Shown: positions 44,408 through 56,522, counted from the first letter of the stretch. The stretch: 59,315 nt of DNA from Ophiocordyceps camponoti-saundersi (nom. inval.) (GCA_003339415.1 PDHQ01000217.1:1-59315); one strand, 5' to 3'. Program-made: numbers and translations. The notes: generated from the sequence alone by a model not told the origin.

Positions 44408-45388
44408 ATGTGTTTCAACTTTATGCGTCGCTCGCAGCAGCAGAAGCAGCAGCAGAAGCAGCAGACACCACATTCACCGGCCCCCGACGGCCGCAAAGAC
44501 ATCCCACCCCCGGAGTACGACGCGGCGCCGCCCGGTCCACTTCCCGGAGCGGCGGCCCAAGCATCGGCCTCGACGTCATCGCCGACGACGACGCACGACT
44601 GGCAGACAGCCGTACCGGACACGTCTCTGTTCCCCGCGCCGCCGACGTACTTTGGCGCTCACGAGCGGTCCCCGACCAGCAACGCCGACGCGGCGGACGC
44701 GGAGGCGGGCGATGACTGGTGTGCACGGTACCCTCTTGCGGAGCCGCTCTCCATGGCCGTGGCGAAGAGAACTAAGGACGTGCAGCTTTTGGTGCCGTTT
44801 GAATTCCACGGGACGATTAGGAGATTGGCTGGTGGCTTGTGTAGGGTTACTACTGTGGTTGATAGTCCTGATCGGTGCATCGTCGGATATCCACCTCTTT
44901 ATCTAGCGAGGAAGAGACAGGAGGAGGGAGGTAAGAGCACGATGACGACAATCTACTACGAAGCTCGTCTCTTACCCGGCAGTCGCAACAACTCTCTCGC
45001 CTTGGGTTTCACCGCCCTCCCCTACCCATCCTTTCGCATGCCAGGTTGGCACAGGGGAAGCCTAGCGGTGCACGGCGACGACGGAAGGCGGTACATAAAC
45101 GACAGCTACGGCGGCAAGGATTTCACCTCTGCGTTCCGTCGGGGAAGAACGTACGGAATCGGTATGAGGATCGATCACGTTGATCCTGGTGCTTCGTCTG
45201 TCTTCTTCACTTGCGATGGGAGTCTGGTTGGTGGATGGGACTTGTTTGAGGAGACGGATGCTGTGGATGATGATTCGGTTGTTGGGCTTGGGGGGGACCA
45301 TGATGTTTGTGCTGCGGTTGGGACGTTTGATGGTTTGGACTTTGAGGTTGTTCTTGATGAGGAGAGGTGGTTGTATCGGATGGAGTAG
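44408..45388 (+). CDS. SPRY-domain protein
   Basis: A single exon of 326 residues from the first ATG (MCFNFMRRSQQQKQQQ). The frame is open further upstream but has no ATG. Residues 1-115 are Gln/Pro/Ala-rich and disordered. The Cys-containing MCFNF start with following Arg residues could allow palmitoylation, though this is only a guess. From about residue 120 the protein is globular: FEFHGTIRRL, then TTIYYEARLLPG, LALGFTALPYPSFRMPGWHR, SLAVHGDDGRRYINDSYGGK, RTYGIGMRIDH and VFFTCDGSLVGGW. These are the strands and loops of a SPRY/B30.2 beta-sandwich (compare Ssh4 and RanBPM), a protein-interaction module. Partner and role are unknown. It precedes the PPP4R2 gene by 227 bp on the same strand. 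Confidence 0.8.
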   Translation: MCFNFMRRSQQQKQQQKQQTPHSPAPDGRKDIPPPEYDAAPPGPLPGAAAQASASTSSPTTTHDWQTAVPDTSLFPAPPTYFGAHERSPTSNADAADAEAGDDWCARYPLAEPLSMAVAKRTKDVQLLVPFEFHGTIRRLAGGLCRVTTVVDSPDRCIVGYPPLYLARKRQEEGGKSTMTTIYYEARLLPGSRNNSLALGFTALPYPSFRMPGWHRGSLAVHGDDGRRYINDSYGGKDFTSAFRRGRTYGIGMRIDHVDPGASSVFFTCDGSLVGGWDLFEETDAVDDDSVVGLGGDHDVCAAVGTFDGLDFEVVLDEERWLYRME

Positions 45389-45615
45389 CTGATGCTTGAT
45401 CGGTGATGTCGTCATTGAAGAATGATCAAAACCCCAGATATTGAAAGTTTCGCCGAGAATAAACCGATACCCCTTCCCCCCGGCCCCCACACCATCTAGC
45501 GCCATCTCCCCAAGTCCAGCATCAATCAATCAATCCGCCACCGCGACGAAAAATATCCAACCTCCCTTCCAACCTCCAACCCTCCCAACACGGAGAGAAG
45601 GAAATCGACGAAATC

Positions 45616-47270
45616 ATGGCCGAAGAAAGCGAAAGTAAAGCTCTGCTACAGATTGCCGCGAGCGGCGCTCTAGAAGGGTAAGTTTATAGCAGATGCGACG
45701 AGAAGAAAAAATGAAGCTTTCGTTTTCGTTGGAGACGCTGACTCCTTCGTAGAGCGTCTTGGCCTAGTTTGCGCGATGATATACTCCGTCGACTAGACAA
45801 GGTGAGATTTTCCCAAGAAAAATGGGTGAAATTTTCGTTATGCTGACGACGAAGATGAAAAAAAAAACGAAATAGATCGCTCACACCGTCTTCCCCATCC
45901 CTAAATTACCACGCCTACAAGACTCAATGTTCGGCCACGCCTCGCCTTCGTCATCAATGCAAGCGCACGAAGAAACCTCATCCGCAACGCTCGACATAGA
46001 AGAAGACGAACAACGAAAAGAAGAAGAAGTAGCGAAAGAGAATCAAAAGGATGTCGTGATCAACACCTCCAATACGATCCTCCCGCAGCAAATCGTCGAT
46101 CAGTTGGATGCCATCAAGGCTCAGCTGCGGCATTTTTCCGCGAATCCGCCGCATACGGTGCAGAGGTTGGCGGAACTGCTCTTGAATCCTTTGGCGCATT
46201 ACCGCGCTTTGGCGTCGTACTTGCACGCTGTGGATCGCGTCGTTAACGTCACGTCCGGTACGAACGTGTACCCGCTTCCGTTGCCGCTCGTGCCGGACCT
46301 CTCTGCTGGTCGGGAGGTCAACAGCGGTGATAATGGAGAGGAGGGTGGGAAGAATCAGCAGCAGCAGCAGCAGCAGAATCCGGCTGCGGCCGTGTCTTGG
46401 AGCAATTCTACGTCGTCGGCTCCTGCGCCCGCTTTGGGCTCGGACGAGGCTTTGGGCGGTGCCTTGCTTACGCCTGTGCCTTGGTTGACGACGACGGCGA
46501 CGGCGACGGCGACGTCCATGGATGCGGCTGCTTCATCATCACCATCATCTTCTACTACTTCTCCTCCTTCTTCTACTTCTACTGCCGCCACTACCGGAGG
46601 CACTAAGACCGCTGCAGGAGCTCGTATCCACAGCGAAGGCACGCAAACCATCGAAGGACCAAACGGCATGGGCAGGATCGAAACCGTCTCCGTGAGCGTC
46701 AACGGTGTTCCCTCCACCGGTCACGCGAGGGGCGTCACCCAGGGCGAGCTGCTACGTCAGGAACAGCGCGCCGGCGTCATCCCCGTAAGTCAGCTCTCGC
46801 GCAATCGCGGCCCGGGCATCGTCGTCTCAGCAACCGCACCCCACCTCGACCACCACGCCGGTGACGACAACGACGTCGACGACGAAGACGAAGCCAACAA
46901 CGACTCGATCCCTCACCTCCGTGGTCCGGATCACGTGGGCGTCAGCGACACCGGCCCGCAGTCGTCTACCATCACCGGCGAATCCGCCGTCCAGATGCAC
47001 AACATCGACGTCGAGGCCGCCGTCGGTAGGAGATCGGCAGCTTCAGGTCGTGAGGGATCGAGGCTCGACGATAGCGACAAAAACGACGCCGACGACGACG
47101 ACTCCTCGCCTTCAACGCTCGACAACGAAACATCCTCCGGCACCAAACGAGAGGCTGACCTACCCCTCGAGACGGACGCGCCCAAGAGGGCAAAGGAGGC
47201 CGTCGACGGCGTTTCGACTTCTCCTCCCTCGACGGCGACTGCTGTCGACGACAAGATGGAGGAGACGTGA
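45616..47270 (+). CDS. Protein phosphatase 4 regulatory subunit 2 (PPP4R2/Psy4) family
   Basis: Three exons, 45616-45677, 45753-45801 and 45876-47270, encode 501 residues; exon joins give MAEESESKALLQIAASGALEG, then ASWPSLRDDILRRLDK. The conserved PPP4R2 domain occupies residues 1 to about 160, with IAHTVFPIPKLPRLQDS, then PHTVQRLAELLLNPLAHY and SYLHAVDRVVNVTSGTNVYP. The remainder is acidic, Ser/Thr-rich and disordered and ends near a basic KR-rich patch (DAPKRAKEAV), a plausible nuclear signal. In yeast, Psy4 with Pph3 and Psy2 forms the phosphatase that removes H2A phosphorylation and turns off the DNA-damage checkpoint; the same role is inferred here. It is convergent with RAD50, with 252 bp between stop codons. 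Confidence 0.85.
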
Positions 47271-47522
47271 CTTGCGTGAGGGACTTGTAGAGTTGCTGCT
47301 TCCTTGTTTCCCTCCTCCTTACTCCCCCTTTCCCCCCCTTTTCTTCCCCCATCTTCACGATAGTCATGAAAGAAGAACAAGAAAAGGACAAGAAATCTGT
47401 ATAATATGTGAAAAAAGCACAAACCTTTCTTTCGTCTTCGATATTTCTCCCTCCCTCTTCTTTTGCCGACGAGCAAGCAAAAAAAAGGGGGGGGACAACA
47501 CGAAAGCAGACAAGCGTTCCCT

Positions 47523-50500
47523 TCAAAAAAGCCTGGTGATGCTCTCCCTGACAATGACACTATTCTGCCTCTCGTCTCGCCTGACGCGGAAGAAGGAGTC
47601 GCAAAAGTCGGCGCAGCGCATGTGACGGAGGAAGTCCTCGTCGTGGGTGATGACGATGAGCTGCAGGTTCCTCTGGCCCCTCCTTGCTCGGATGATGGCG
47701 TGGAGGCTTTCGGCCAGGGACTTGATGTTGTCCGCGTCGAGGTTTGTCGTCGGCTCGTCGAGGGCGATGAGGCCGCAGTTTAGGCCGAAGGATTCGGCGA
47801 GGGCGAGTCTGACGATGATGCTGGCTAGGACCTTTTGGCCTGCTGAGCAGCGGCCTCGCATGTCCATTTCCGTGTCTTGCTTTACCATGCAGAGGCGGTA
47901 GTTGTAGCTTCTCCTCCCCGCCGCTGCCGACGATAGAGAAGTGGTAGTTGAAGAGGAGGAAGAAGAAGAAGAGGTTTCGCTGTCGGAGCGGATGAGGATG
48001 GTGTCAATGTCCGTGCCTTGGTACGTGCTCTGCCACAACTCGCCCGCTATGCGATTGACCTCGGCCATCTTGGTGGCGTGGAACTGCATGACGGCCTTGT
48101 CGACGGCGGCGCCGCAGCGGGCGAGGTCGTCGATGGCCGCCTTGGTCGTCTCGGCCCGGACGTGGGCCTCGCGGTACTGCTGCTTGGCGTCCTTGTAGTC
48201 CATCTCCCACTCCTGGAGGAGCCGGCCCAGCTCCTCGTCCTTGGTCTTCATGCTGCCCATGACGGAGCCCCTCTCGGCCAGGAGACGGTTCGACCTGTTC
48301 TCCAGCGTCCGCGCCTCCGCCTGGTGGCGCTCGTAGTCTTCGTCTGCCCGCCGCGCCTCAAGCTCGCTGATTTCCTTCCGTAGCACCTCCAGCGTCCGCA
48401 GGTGCCGACGGTAGTTGAGGTTGTCGCTCATGTTCTTCTTCTTGCTGTCGCTGTTGTCCATGTCCTGCTTCAGCCGGTTCGCCCGCACCGTCACCGAGTC
48501 AATCTCCGTCTCCGTCTCGCCAATCGTCACCTCGAGCGCCGCCACCGCTCGCTCGTTCGCCGCGAGCTGGCCCGCGCCGCCCCGGTTCAGGTAGCTGTCG
48601 ATCTCGCTGTCCACCATCCTTATCTCGCTGACCGTCCCCGCGATGCCGTCTCTCTCCTCCACCACCGATTGCTCCCGCGCCCGCCCGCGCCGGAGTGTTT
48701 CGTCACGCGCCGTTCTGGCCTCCGCCATGCGCCCCTCCAGCGCCTCCAGCTCCCGGTCCGCTCCTTGCATCGCCTCGCGCTGGTGGCCGTGCTCTTCTCG
48801 TAGCGCCTCTAGTTGCTTCTCGAGGTCCTTCTTCTTCTCCAGCTGTCCCGCCGCGCGGCCGATCTTATTGTTAAGCTCGCTCTTCTCCAGCTCAAGCGAG
48901 CTGAGCTGGTCTCGCATTCGTTGCCGGTCGTTGCCCAACTTGGTGATGCGCGCCTTGAGGCTCCTCATTTGTTCCGCAAGCTTCGCCTGTGATTCCTGGA
49001 TCTCATCCGGACTTCGCATCGCCCCCCTCGATGACTGCTGCGACGCGATCCGCTCCACCTGCGCCTCCGCGTCTTTGATGTCCTTGACCGTCTGACAGAT
49101 GCTCATGACCGTCTTAGACAGGCCCTCCAAGTCTCGCAGCTTTTCCTCCTCGGCCGACACTGTCGACTCAAGCTCGTCGAGCTGCCGGTCTAGGACGTCA
49201 TACTCAGCCTCGACCTTCTTGCACTCGTCGCTCATTGCCGGCAGTTCTCTCGACAACCTCTGGTACGTGTCGTGAGAAGATCGAACCGCCCTTAGAGACT
49301 CAAGTTGTGACGTCTCTTCCTTGAGATCCTTTTCCACATCTACTTTCCCCTTGGGGTCCATTTGCTTGTCAATCTTCTTGGACAGGCGGTCGAGACTTGC
49401 GCTCTGACTGTCGTCAAAGTGCCGCTCGCACAACAGACATTTCCTCTTGGACTCCAGCAAGCGCTTGCACTTGTTGTAATAGTCGACAAGCGCATCGAAC
49501 AGGCTGAGGTCGTTTTTCAGCTCCTCTACTCGCTGCTCCACAGATTCAACCTCTTCCTGGTAGTCTTCGATGACGGCTTTGTCTCGGATCTTGCGCAGGG
49601 CCGCCAAGACTTGCTCCTTGCATATCGACGCATCTTGTGACTTCTTCTCCTGGGACTCTTTGGCATTCCGCAGTCTGAAATCCACCTTTTGCTGCTTCTC
49701 CCTTGCTTGATCCCGTTTCTTGCGTGCGTCCTGCACGACTTTCGTCTGGCGTGTTAGTGTGGATTGGAAGGTGGTCTCGAGCGTGTCAGGTTCCCACCCT
49801 TGACCCACGACATTGGACAGTTTGGGCGTCCAAGTCTCCTTCAGGGTCTCGAGCTTCCGTTTACGATCGGTGAGCTCCCTCTTTCTCAAGTCGAGCTGGG
49901 CTCGGTCCGATGCCTGGCGAGTGCAGTCCACAAGCTCGCGGCCGAGCTTCTCGTTTTCGCTCTCCAGTTGGGATAGTTTGTCGTTCTCCAGCGACAATTG
50001 CCCGTCCCAGTCAGATTTCTCGGCGTCCTGCTGCGCACGACGAAGCCTATCGTCGACGTCGACCAATTGGCTGTCGAGCACTGCCTTGGTACCTTGATCG
50101 ATGTCTATGCAGCTGGCATCGTTCTTCAGCACGGCCATGCGCTTCTCGATGGCGCCGAACCGCTGCTTGGCAGAGACGCGATCCTGGGTTCTGGCAGCTT
50201 TGCTCCCTTCGAGATCGGTAATGATGGCCGTTGCCTTGTCGAGCTCGGCCGAGTTCTCCCTTTGCAACCGCTCCAGATGACGCTTCTTGTCGTCGAGGAG
50301 CTTTTGTATCTTTTCGCCAAAGGACTTGACATGGTCGTCAGTCAACTCCCCGTCGTAGCCTCTGAAGGAATAGGACCCAGCGGCTTCTTGGATGAGAGCC
50401 GCACGCGACGCTAGCTGCCGCTCGTACTTGTCCTTATCCGACTGGTGCTTTCCTTGCTCAGATAACTTGGTCGCCAGATCTCTGCGGTGCTGTGCCAATT

Positions 50501-51559
50501 TCCGTTGAAGATCGTTATACTGGGCTTTGTTCTTCTCCGATTCTTCCCGGTACCGCTGCATACTCTGCTCATACTGGGCCAAGGATTCCTCGAGGGAAGC
50601 GTCGTCCTCGTCGAGCTCGTCGATCGTTTGTCTCAGCTCATTGACGGCATCCTGACGGTATTTCAGCTGCTCCTGCTTATTGCTCAGGCTCTGTACAATT
50701 TGCAGAAAGCTGTTGGCTTGATCGCGCTTCTCCCGAATATTGTCCTGCGTCTCTTGCATCTCGGCGGATAGAGCCTCGCACTTGTCGCGAGCTGCCTCTA
50801 TCTCGCCCTGGAGGAGGGTCATACGCTTTTCGGCTCGCTCGCCCCGGTCCTTGTTGACTTTGTGATGAGCCTCGTCATTCTTAAGTTTCCCAAGCTCCTC
50901 GACATGCTTCTTGCGAAGCACCTTGAGGTTATCAATAGCCTTTGTGTATTTGAGGGCCTCGAAGATTTCGTCGAATCGCTTCTTTAGCGCGGCCGGCTCG
51001 CTTAACGGCCACAAAGACTCATCCTGATGGCAGAAGATGACGGCGTCGAGGATGGCTGGCGAGACACCGAGACGCTCGGGAATCATCTCGTCAAGCTGAG
51101 CTTGTCTGGTGGAGGTGGTGGTGCGCTCGCCATTGTTGACTACGACGAGCGAGCAATCGAGTGTCTTCTGCGATCGGGTAGTCTTCTTGACGAGAAGCTG
51201 TAGACTTCTGGTGGCAATATGCTCGCGGTCGTTTATGGAATGAAATTGGAGTTTGACCTGAGCCAAGACCTCTTTCTCACCACGCAGCTGGCGAAAGATT
51301 CAGCAGCAGCTCGACCTCAAGAGTTCAAGAATAAGTGAAGGGGGCTGTATACCTTCGGATCGTGGATGAAGGCGCCCCCCTTGCTGTTGGGCGGCAGCTC
51401 GCCGGTAGTGGCATACTTGAGGCACTCAATGATGGTGGTCTTGCCGGAGCCATTGTAGCCGACAATGAGCGTCAGCGGCGTGTTAAATTGGATGGTTTCG
51501 CGTAAGGCGGGACTAAAAGAGCGGACGCCGGATATTGACAACTTGTCGATGCGCGACAT
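47523..51559 (-). CDS. RAD50: DNA double-strand break repair ATPase Rad50
   Basis: Two exons on the minus strand, 51559-51353 and 51287-47523, encode 1323 residues, standard for Rad50. The 65-bp intron joins FIHDPK to [15 protein letters not shown]. Features in order: N-terminal ATPase half with Walker [10 protein letters not shown] (residues 34-42), about 1000 residues of antiparallel coiled coil, the zinc hook CLLC at about 685-688 in its middle, then the C-terminal half with signature [10 protein letters not shown] near 1214 and Walker [14 protein letters not shown] near 1240, plus the H-loop VITHDEDF. With Mre11 and Nbs1/Xrs2 it forms the MRN/MRX complex, which senses and processes double-strand breaks and maintains telomeres in the nucleus. 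A Ser/Thr-rich run (about residues 1178-1195) precedes YNYRLCMVK where other Rad50 proteins have a shorter link. Confidence 0.97.
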
Positions 51560-53587
51560 GGCGTTCGGTTACTGGATCGAAGGCGCGTTTGCCTATTACG
51601 GACGGACTGAGGTTCGGCATGGACCGTATGACTATGGGCAGAGATGGCGCGGGCGGTGAGAGCGTGATCACGTGGTGTGACATGGGCGGACGGCCGGGTT
51701 TCGGAGAGACCCGGCCGCATCCGCGTGCATAGATTAAATGCAGGTAATTTTTTATGTAGATGTTGTTTATGCATGCTGTTTCTGATCTGATATCAATATC
51801 ATGACCATGGCGATGGAGACTCGAAAACCGGCGATAAAATGTAGGGACAATGTTACGGAGTAGATGGCGGCGATGTGACGGAGCATTGGCGCCTCTGCCG
51901 GCTTGGCTAAAGGCCTCGTAAAAAGATGCGCCACGGGCTTAAGCACGATTCCACACCGACCGAAGCCATGAAGCCACCGACAGCCTGACTGAGGAATCAC
52001 CGTGTGCCAAGTCATTAGAAGGCGGACTTTCCTTTACTCTTCTACTTCATCGTATCTCATGACCTTTACAGGCGTTGCACTCCATACTGCATACTGTATG
52101 TACATACTGACTTACTTACATCCTTACATCCTACATGAGCCCAGCCGTTCTCAGAGACCGAAGACCAGATATATGGCGTTTATGGGGAGCTCTGATCATG
52201 CCTTGGGGATGGCATTGTTCGATTTCCCATGTTTGCGGTACAGCCAAGAATCAGCCCCGTGCCCCCTCCGTCCCCTCCGTCCCCTCCGTCCCCTCCCTCC
52301 CTCCCTCCCTCCCTCCTCCGTGTCTTACCCCTCGAAAGCTACCCTGACTGTTGGACGGGCGTAGCACCAATTCAATAAGGCTTGCGCCTATCCTGGACCT
52401 GCCTAGTTGGTAATCATCGCCGCTGCTAGGGCGGAGGGTTTGTTCCGCGTCTCATTCTTAGGCGTTGGCCATGTCTTTCGAGCATACCTATCCGCACATG
52501 CGGATACCTGTCGTACGGGATTGCGAGGGTGATGACGACGATGAGGTAATTTTCCTTGCACGGTAGTCAGCTTTCCCACCCGTTCTGTACCGCCTCCTCG
52601 AACTGTGGCACTACCTCGGCGTCTACCTAGGTAGATAAATGGATACCTACTTAGACAGCCGAGTCTGCACATCTCCCACGGTACCGACTATCTACCTAGG
52701 TAGCTCGCTCGAGATTCTGATGACACCCGGGTCTTGGCCTGTTCCCCTGAGTTTGGCACAGGCCCGAGGAAGCCGTGGCGAGCTCGCGATTTGCTTACCG
52801 TGCGTGCATGTAAAATATGTGCATGTACGGAGTATGTTTGTACATACCCTTTTTTAACACCTTGTATGAGTCCGTATCATCGTATGTGAGCGGTATGTAC
52901 GGAGTATGTATGTATGTACGCCCGCCACCCTCTACTAATCCTCAGCCACCCTCAATGATCTCGACAGTCGAGACTATGCCCGTTGGAGCCTTAGCTCAGC
53001 GCTGATAGTAGGTCAGCTCTGGTAGCCTATACTAGGCCATGCACCAACGTTTGCCGCTCCTTCGCGCGCGCCACTCGCCAAGTCCCGGTACCGAGTACCG
53101 GCCCAGGGACCCGTGCTGCCTGGACCGCTACCACTTGGCTATCGTCCTTTTGACCCAGTAGTATTACTACATACCTCCATGTATTGCCGCTGCTAGTAGG
53201 ACGTCTTCCGACGCAACTCTCTTCCCTCTGTGTCTCTCTGTCTATCTCTCTCTCTCTCTCTCTCTCTTTTTCTCTCTTTTTATCCTCTCTTTCTATATCT
53301 CTCTCCTCCTTCACATCGTACGCAGCGCACCTCTTCCTTACCCATCTCCTCTTTCCTTCCCTCGCGGCCGGACCAGCTCCCCTTCTCCGGCAAAGTCAAC
53401 CGACTTTCGTTACGCCGCCCCGTGCCGCCCCCGCGAGGGCCGAAGCGGCGAAGCCTCTGCTCTTTTCCAGTAGTAGCTGAAAGACCCTGCTACCAGCCAC
53501 AGAGCTGCTACGCTGAAACTCAACTAAATGCTCCCACTACTTCACCGCCCCTGAATGGCTGCCTTGCCTCATGAAAGTGCTTCGACC
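51560..53587. promoter_or_regulatory. Divergent 2-kb region between RAD50 and WC-2
   Basis: RAD50 and the WC-2 gene are transcribed away from this interval. It contains a CCCTCCGTCC/CCCTCC tandem run at about 52261-52318, palindromes of the TACCTAGGTA type at 52624-52634 and 52693-52703, GTAT/GTAC arrays near 52895-52920, and a CT run at 53240-53290 in the probable WC-2 leader. No gene is supported; short frames are unremarkable. Confidence 0.55.
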
Positions 53588-55040
53588 ATGTCCCGCAGAC
53601 CACCGGCGCCTCAGAGCTCCTTCTTCGGCTTCTCCGACCTGGACTTGGGCAGTCAAGGCGGCGATGTCTTGGCGCTCTTGGATCAGAGCATACTGACGTC
53701 TTTTGACGATGTCTCAATGGCCATTAACGCCGACAGCGGCCGGGGCGGCGACTCGTTCGACACCGGCCCCGGAGAGGCCGACCACATCGGAACCAGCGTC
53801 GACGAGTCCATCGCCCGCTCCGAGAACCAGTTCAATACGGCAGCCAATAACGTTCCCGGCGCCGGGCCCGTGCCACCAGCCGCCCTCGGCCAAATGAGTC
53901 TCTCTAACGGCAGCACACTAACCGAGTTTACAAAGCGGAGGAACTGGCCGGCCAAGGTGGTTGAGGAGCTCGAGGACTTTCTTCACATCCTCGATGCCAA
54001 CGGCCGCATCAAATACGCGTCTCCCAGTGTCCTGAGCGTTGCCGGCTACACCGCCGAGGAGGTTCTCAACGTCTTCCTCAAAGACCTCATCCACGTCGAC
54101 GACCGTGGCGTCTTCGTCGCCGAGCTCAACGAGTCGATTGCTTCAGGGAACCCACTGCGCATGTTCTTTCGCTTCAAGAAGAAAGACGGCGAATACGCCA
54201 TGTTCGAGGCCGTCGGTCACGCCCACATCGCCGCAGCCAAGTTTGCCCCGAATCCAAACAATCAGTCTCCCTTTTGTCAGGCCGTGTTCATGATGGCGCG
54301 GCCATATCCGACGAAGAATGCCGGCTTGCTCGACTCGTTTCTCGAGCATAAGGTGGAGAATGAGCGACTGCGGCGGCGCATCGCCGAACTGCGGAGAGAG
54401 GAGGAGGCCGAAACGGACGAGGCCCAGCAGCAGTGGATGCAGAGCCAGGGTGGTCGGTCCGACGCCACCTTTACCGACGTGACCATGACGCCATCATCTA
54501 CGCCGCTCTTCCACGGCAGGGACCCGTCGGAGCACGGCGACAGCGCACTAACGAGAGAGAACCTGGAAGGGGCAGTGGCCGGCAGCCGTCCCGATTCTCT
54601 TCGCGACAAGATGGCCCGTTACGAGGGTGCCTCTCACACCGACACCATCGAGATGCTGACGGGGCTGCGCTACGTCGAAGGCGAGCGCAGCCGGGGCATC
54701 ACGACGGGCAACGCCAGCCCGACGTTGATCCGCGGCGACGCCGGCATAGCCATTCCCATGGACCGGGATTCGCGACCAGGCGAGAAGAAGAAGAAGCTGA
54801 AGACGGCTGAGGAGTACGTCTGCACGGACTGCGGTACGTTTCCGGCCTTTGAACGAGGTCTTCGTCTCCGGCTGACTCGAGGTTGCAGGCACTCTGGACT
54901 CTCCCGAGTGGAGAAAGGGGCCAAGCGGACCCAAGACGCTCTGCAACGCGTGCGGCCTACGATGGGCCAAGAAGGAGAAGAAGCGGAACAATACGAGCGT
55001 CTCGCAACAGGCCATGTTGATGGATCAGTCCATGGGTTGA
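53588..55040 (+). CDS. wc-2: White collar 2, PAS/GATA blue-light and clock transcription factor
   Basis: Two exons, 53588-54833 and 54889-55040, encode 465 residues (476 if the in-frame ATG at 53555 is used; the 53588 ATG has the better A at -3). The intron splits the zinc finger. The PAS domain spans about residues 122-235 ([53 protein letters not shown]). A basic coiled segment ([17 protein letters not shown]) follows. A basic stretch ([13 protein letters not shown]) leads into a GATA finger C-X2-C-X18-C-X2-[24 protein letters not shown], then [11 protein letters not shown]. The protein ends MLMDQSMG. It partners WC-1 through PAS contacts to form the photoreceptor and circadian activator that binds light-responsive promoters. 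The poly-Gln-rich ends of Neurospora WC-2 are lacking. Confidence 0.95.
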
Positions 55041-55686
55041 GCCACGGGATTTCAGAGACGCGACTCGAATGTCGGTATGCATACACACGCACACACACAC
55101 ACATACATACACTACCACAACGCCGGGAGTTGGAAGGCGAATCGACCGGGATCAGCTTGCATTTCGCATTGGCTTTTTTTTTTTTTTTGGAAAAAGGAGG
55201 ATGGAGGCGGCTCAGCTGCTCCCTTGGACGAAACGGGATGGATGGATATGATACCTGGGAGTAACAAAGTGAGGCCGTTTACTTTGAACGGAGTCGACAT
55301 GATCATAGGGCATCTAAAGCAGAGCGACGTCATGACCGCTGCCCTTTTACACCGTCTCAGCTGCACCAGCATCATAGCATGTGTAGTATGTATGTATGTA
55401 GGCGCAGGGTGCAGGGTCCCCAATGTTGAGTCGCGGGTGGGTGGAGAAGGGAGGGCATCCGTGCGGAGGGAGCCGGGCCGGCTGCGCTGTATGTGTGTAG
55501 TCTTGAGGGTCTATTGCATGCATGCATGAATGTGCGGGTTACACGTAGGTGGTAGGTCGGAGGGATATTAGCATGGTATTTAGGGGCGGGGAGTGCCTGA
55601 GAGATCCTACGGTCATCATCGTCAGCCTGCCGACCTTTTGAGTGCGAAGGATATAGACAGATCAGATCAAAGGCAGAGGAAGCATC
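55041..55686. other. Intergenic region after WC-2
   Basis: Probably WC-2 3' UTR followed by the promoter of the Gly-rich protein. It contains an ACAC run near 55087-55101, an 18-base T run at about 55175-55190, and GTAT repeats near 55385-55400. No further coding sequence is evident. Confidence 0.55.
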
Positions 55687-56522
55687 ATGGATAAGGTCTT
55701 CAGCGCCGGCAAGGACTTTCTTGCAAACCAAGGTAACCAAGGTGAGCTTGTTCGTCTCTTCAGAGGGATTTCAAATCAGGGGAGAGAAGAGACTGACTGA
55801 CGGTGGAAAAAAAACCACGCAGGTGGCGGCGGATCGTCCGACGGCAATTCTGGAGGTGGACAGGGACAGACGAGGCCATCTGGCTCCTCATCTGGAGGAG
55901 GAGGCGGCGGCGGCGGCAATGATATGATGTCGCAGATCATGAACGCCGTTGGACAGCGCAAGGGCGAGCTGGCCAAGGAAGACATTGACGAGGATGGTAG
56001 GAGTCTAACCGTCTCTGCTTTTCGTTTCATTTATCTGGAAGGGCTCACGATGATTGATTCGTTATAGACGCTGCGCGGAAGCACAAGCAGGCCTACCAGG
56101 ACGACGCCCACGCCGATGAGAACGGCCTCGCGGCTGCGGCTGCCATGCAGGCCTTTAAGAGGTTCAAGGATGGACAGGGCGGCGGCGGTAGCGGTGATGG
56201 AGCGAAAGATGGACAGAGCTCTATGATATCCATGGCACTTTCGGAAGCGAGCAAGGTGCCTATTGTTTCCCTCCCTCTCCATCTTTCCCCTCCCCTTGCT
56301 TCAAGCATGTTGATTCTCTCTTCGGAACAATACTGACGGGACATCCCTCTTACCTACCCATAGCTCTTTGACGACAAGGAGGCGCGTGGCAAGGTCCCTG
56401 CTGGAGCGGACAAGCAGACGGTTCTCCAGAAGGCGGGCGAAATGGCCATGAAGCTTTACTTTAAGAACCAGGCGCAGAAACAGGGCGGCTTGATGGGGAT
56501 GGCTTCACAGTTTATGAAGTGA
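55687..56522 (+). CDS. Small Gly-rich beta-flanking-type conserved fungal protein
   Basis: Four short exons, 55687-55741, 55823-55996, 56068-56255 and 56364-56522, give 191 residues; every junction is GT-AG and in phase. Layout: MDKVFSAGKDFLANQGNQ, a Gly/Ser-rich linker, a conserved block (NDMMSQIMNAVGQRKGELAK), an Ala/His-rich helix (AARKHKQAYQDDAHADENG), another Gly linker, then SMISMALSEASKLFDD and a C-terminal helix (TVLQKAGEMAMKLYFKNQAQ) ending SQFMK. This matches a widespread ascomycete family labelled beta-flanking protein in annotations, of unknown biochemical role. It has no signal peptide or membrane span. The strong splitting of a short frame explains why no long ORF marks it. Confidence 0.8.

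Noticed and set aside
48018..49095. Plus-strand frames inside RAD50
   Set aside because: Complement of the Rad50 coiled-coil coding strand, giving Leu/Val/Arg/Ser-rich shadows without independent support.
53555..53587. Upstream ATG of WC-2 as the true start
   Set aside because: Possible, but its start context is poorer (T at -3) than the ATG at 53588, which also gives an N-terminus more like other WC-2 proteins; left as an alternative.
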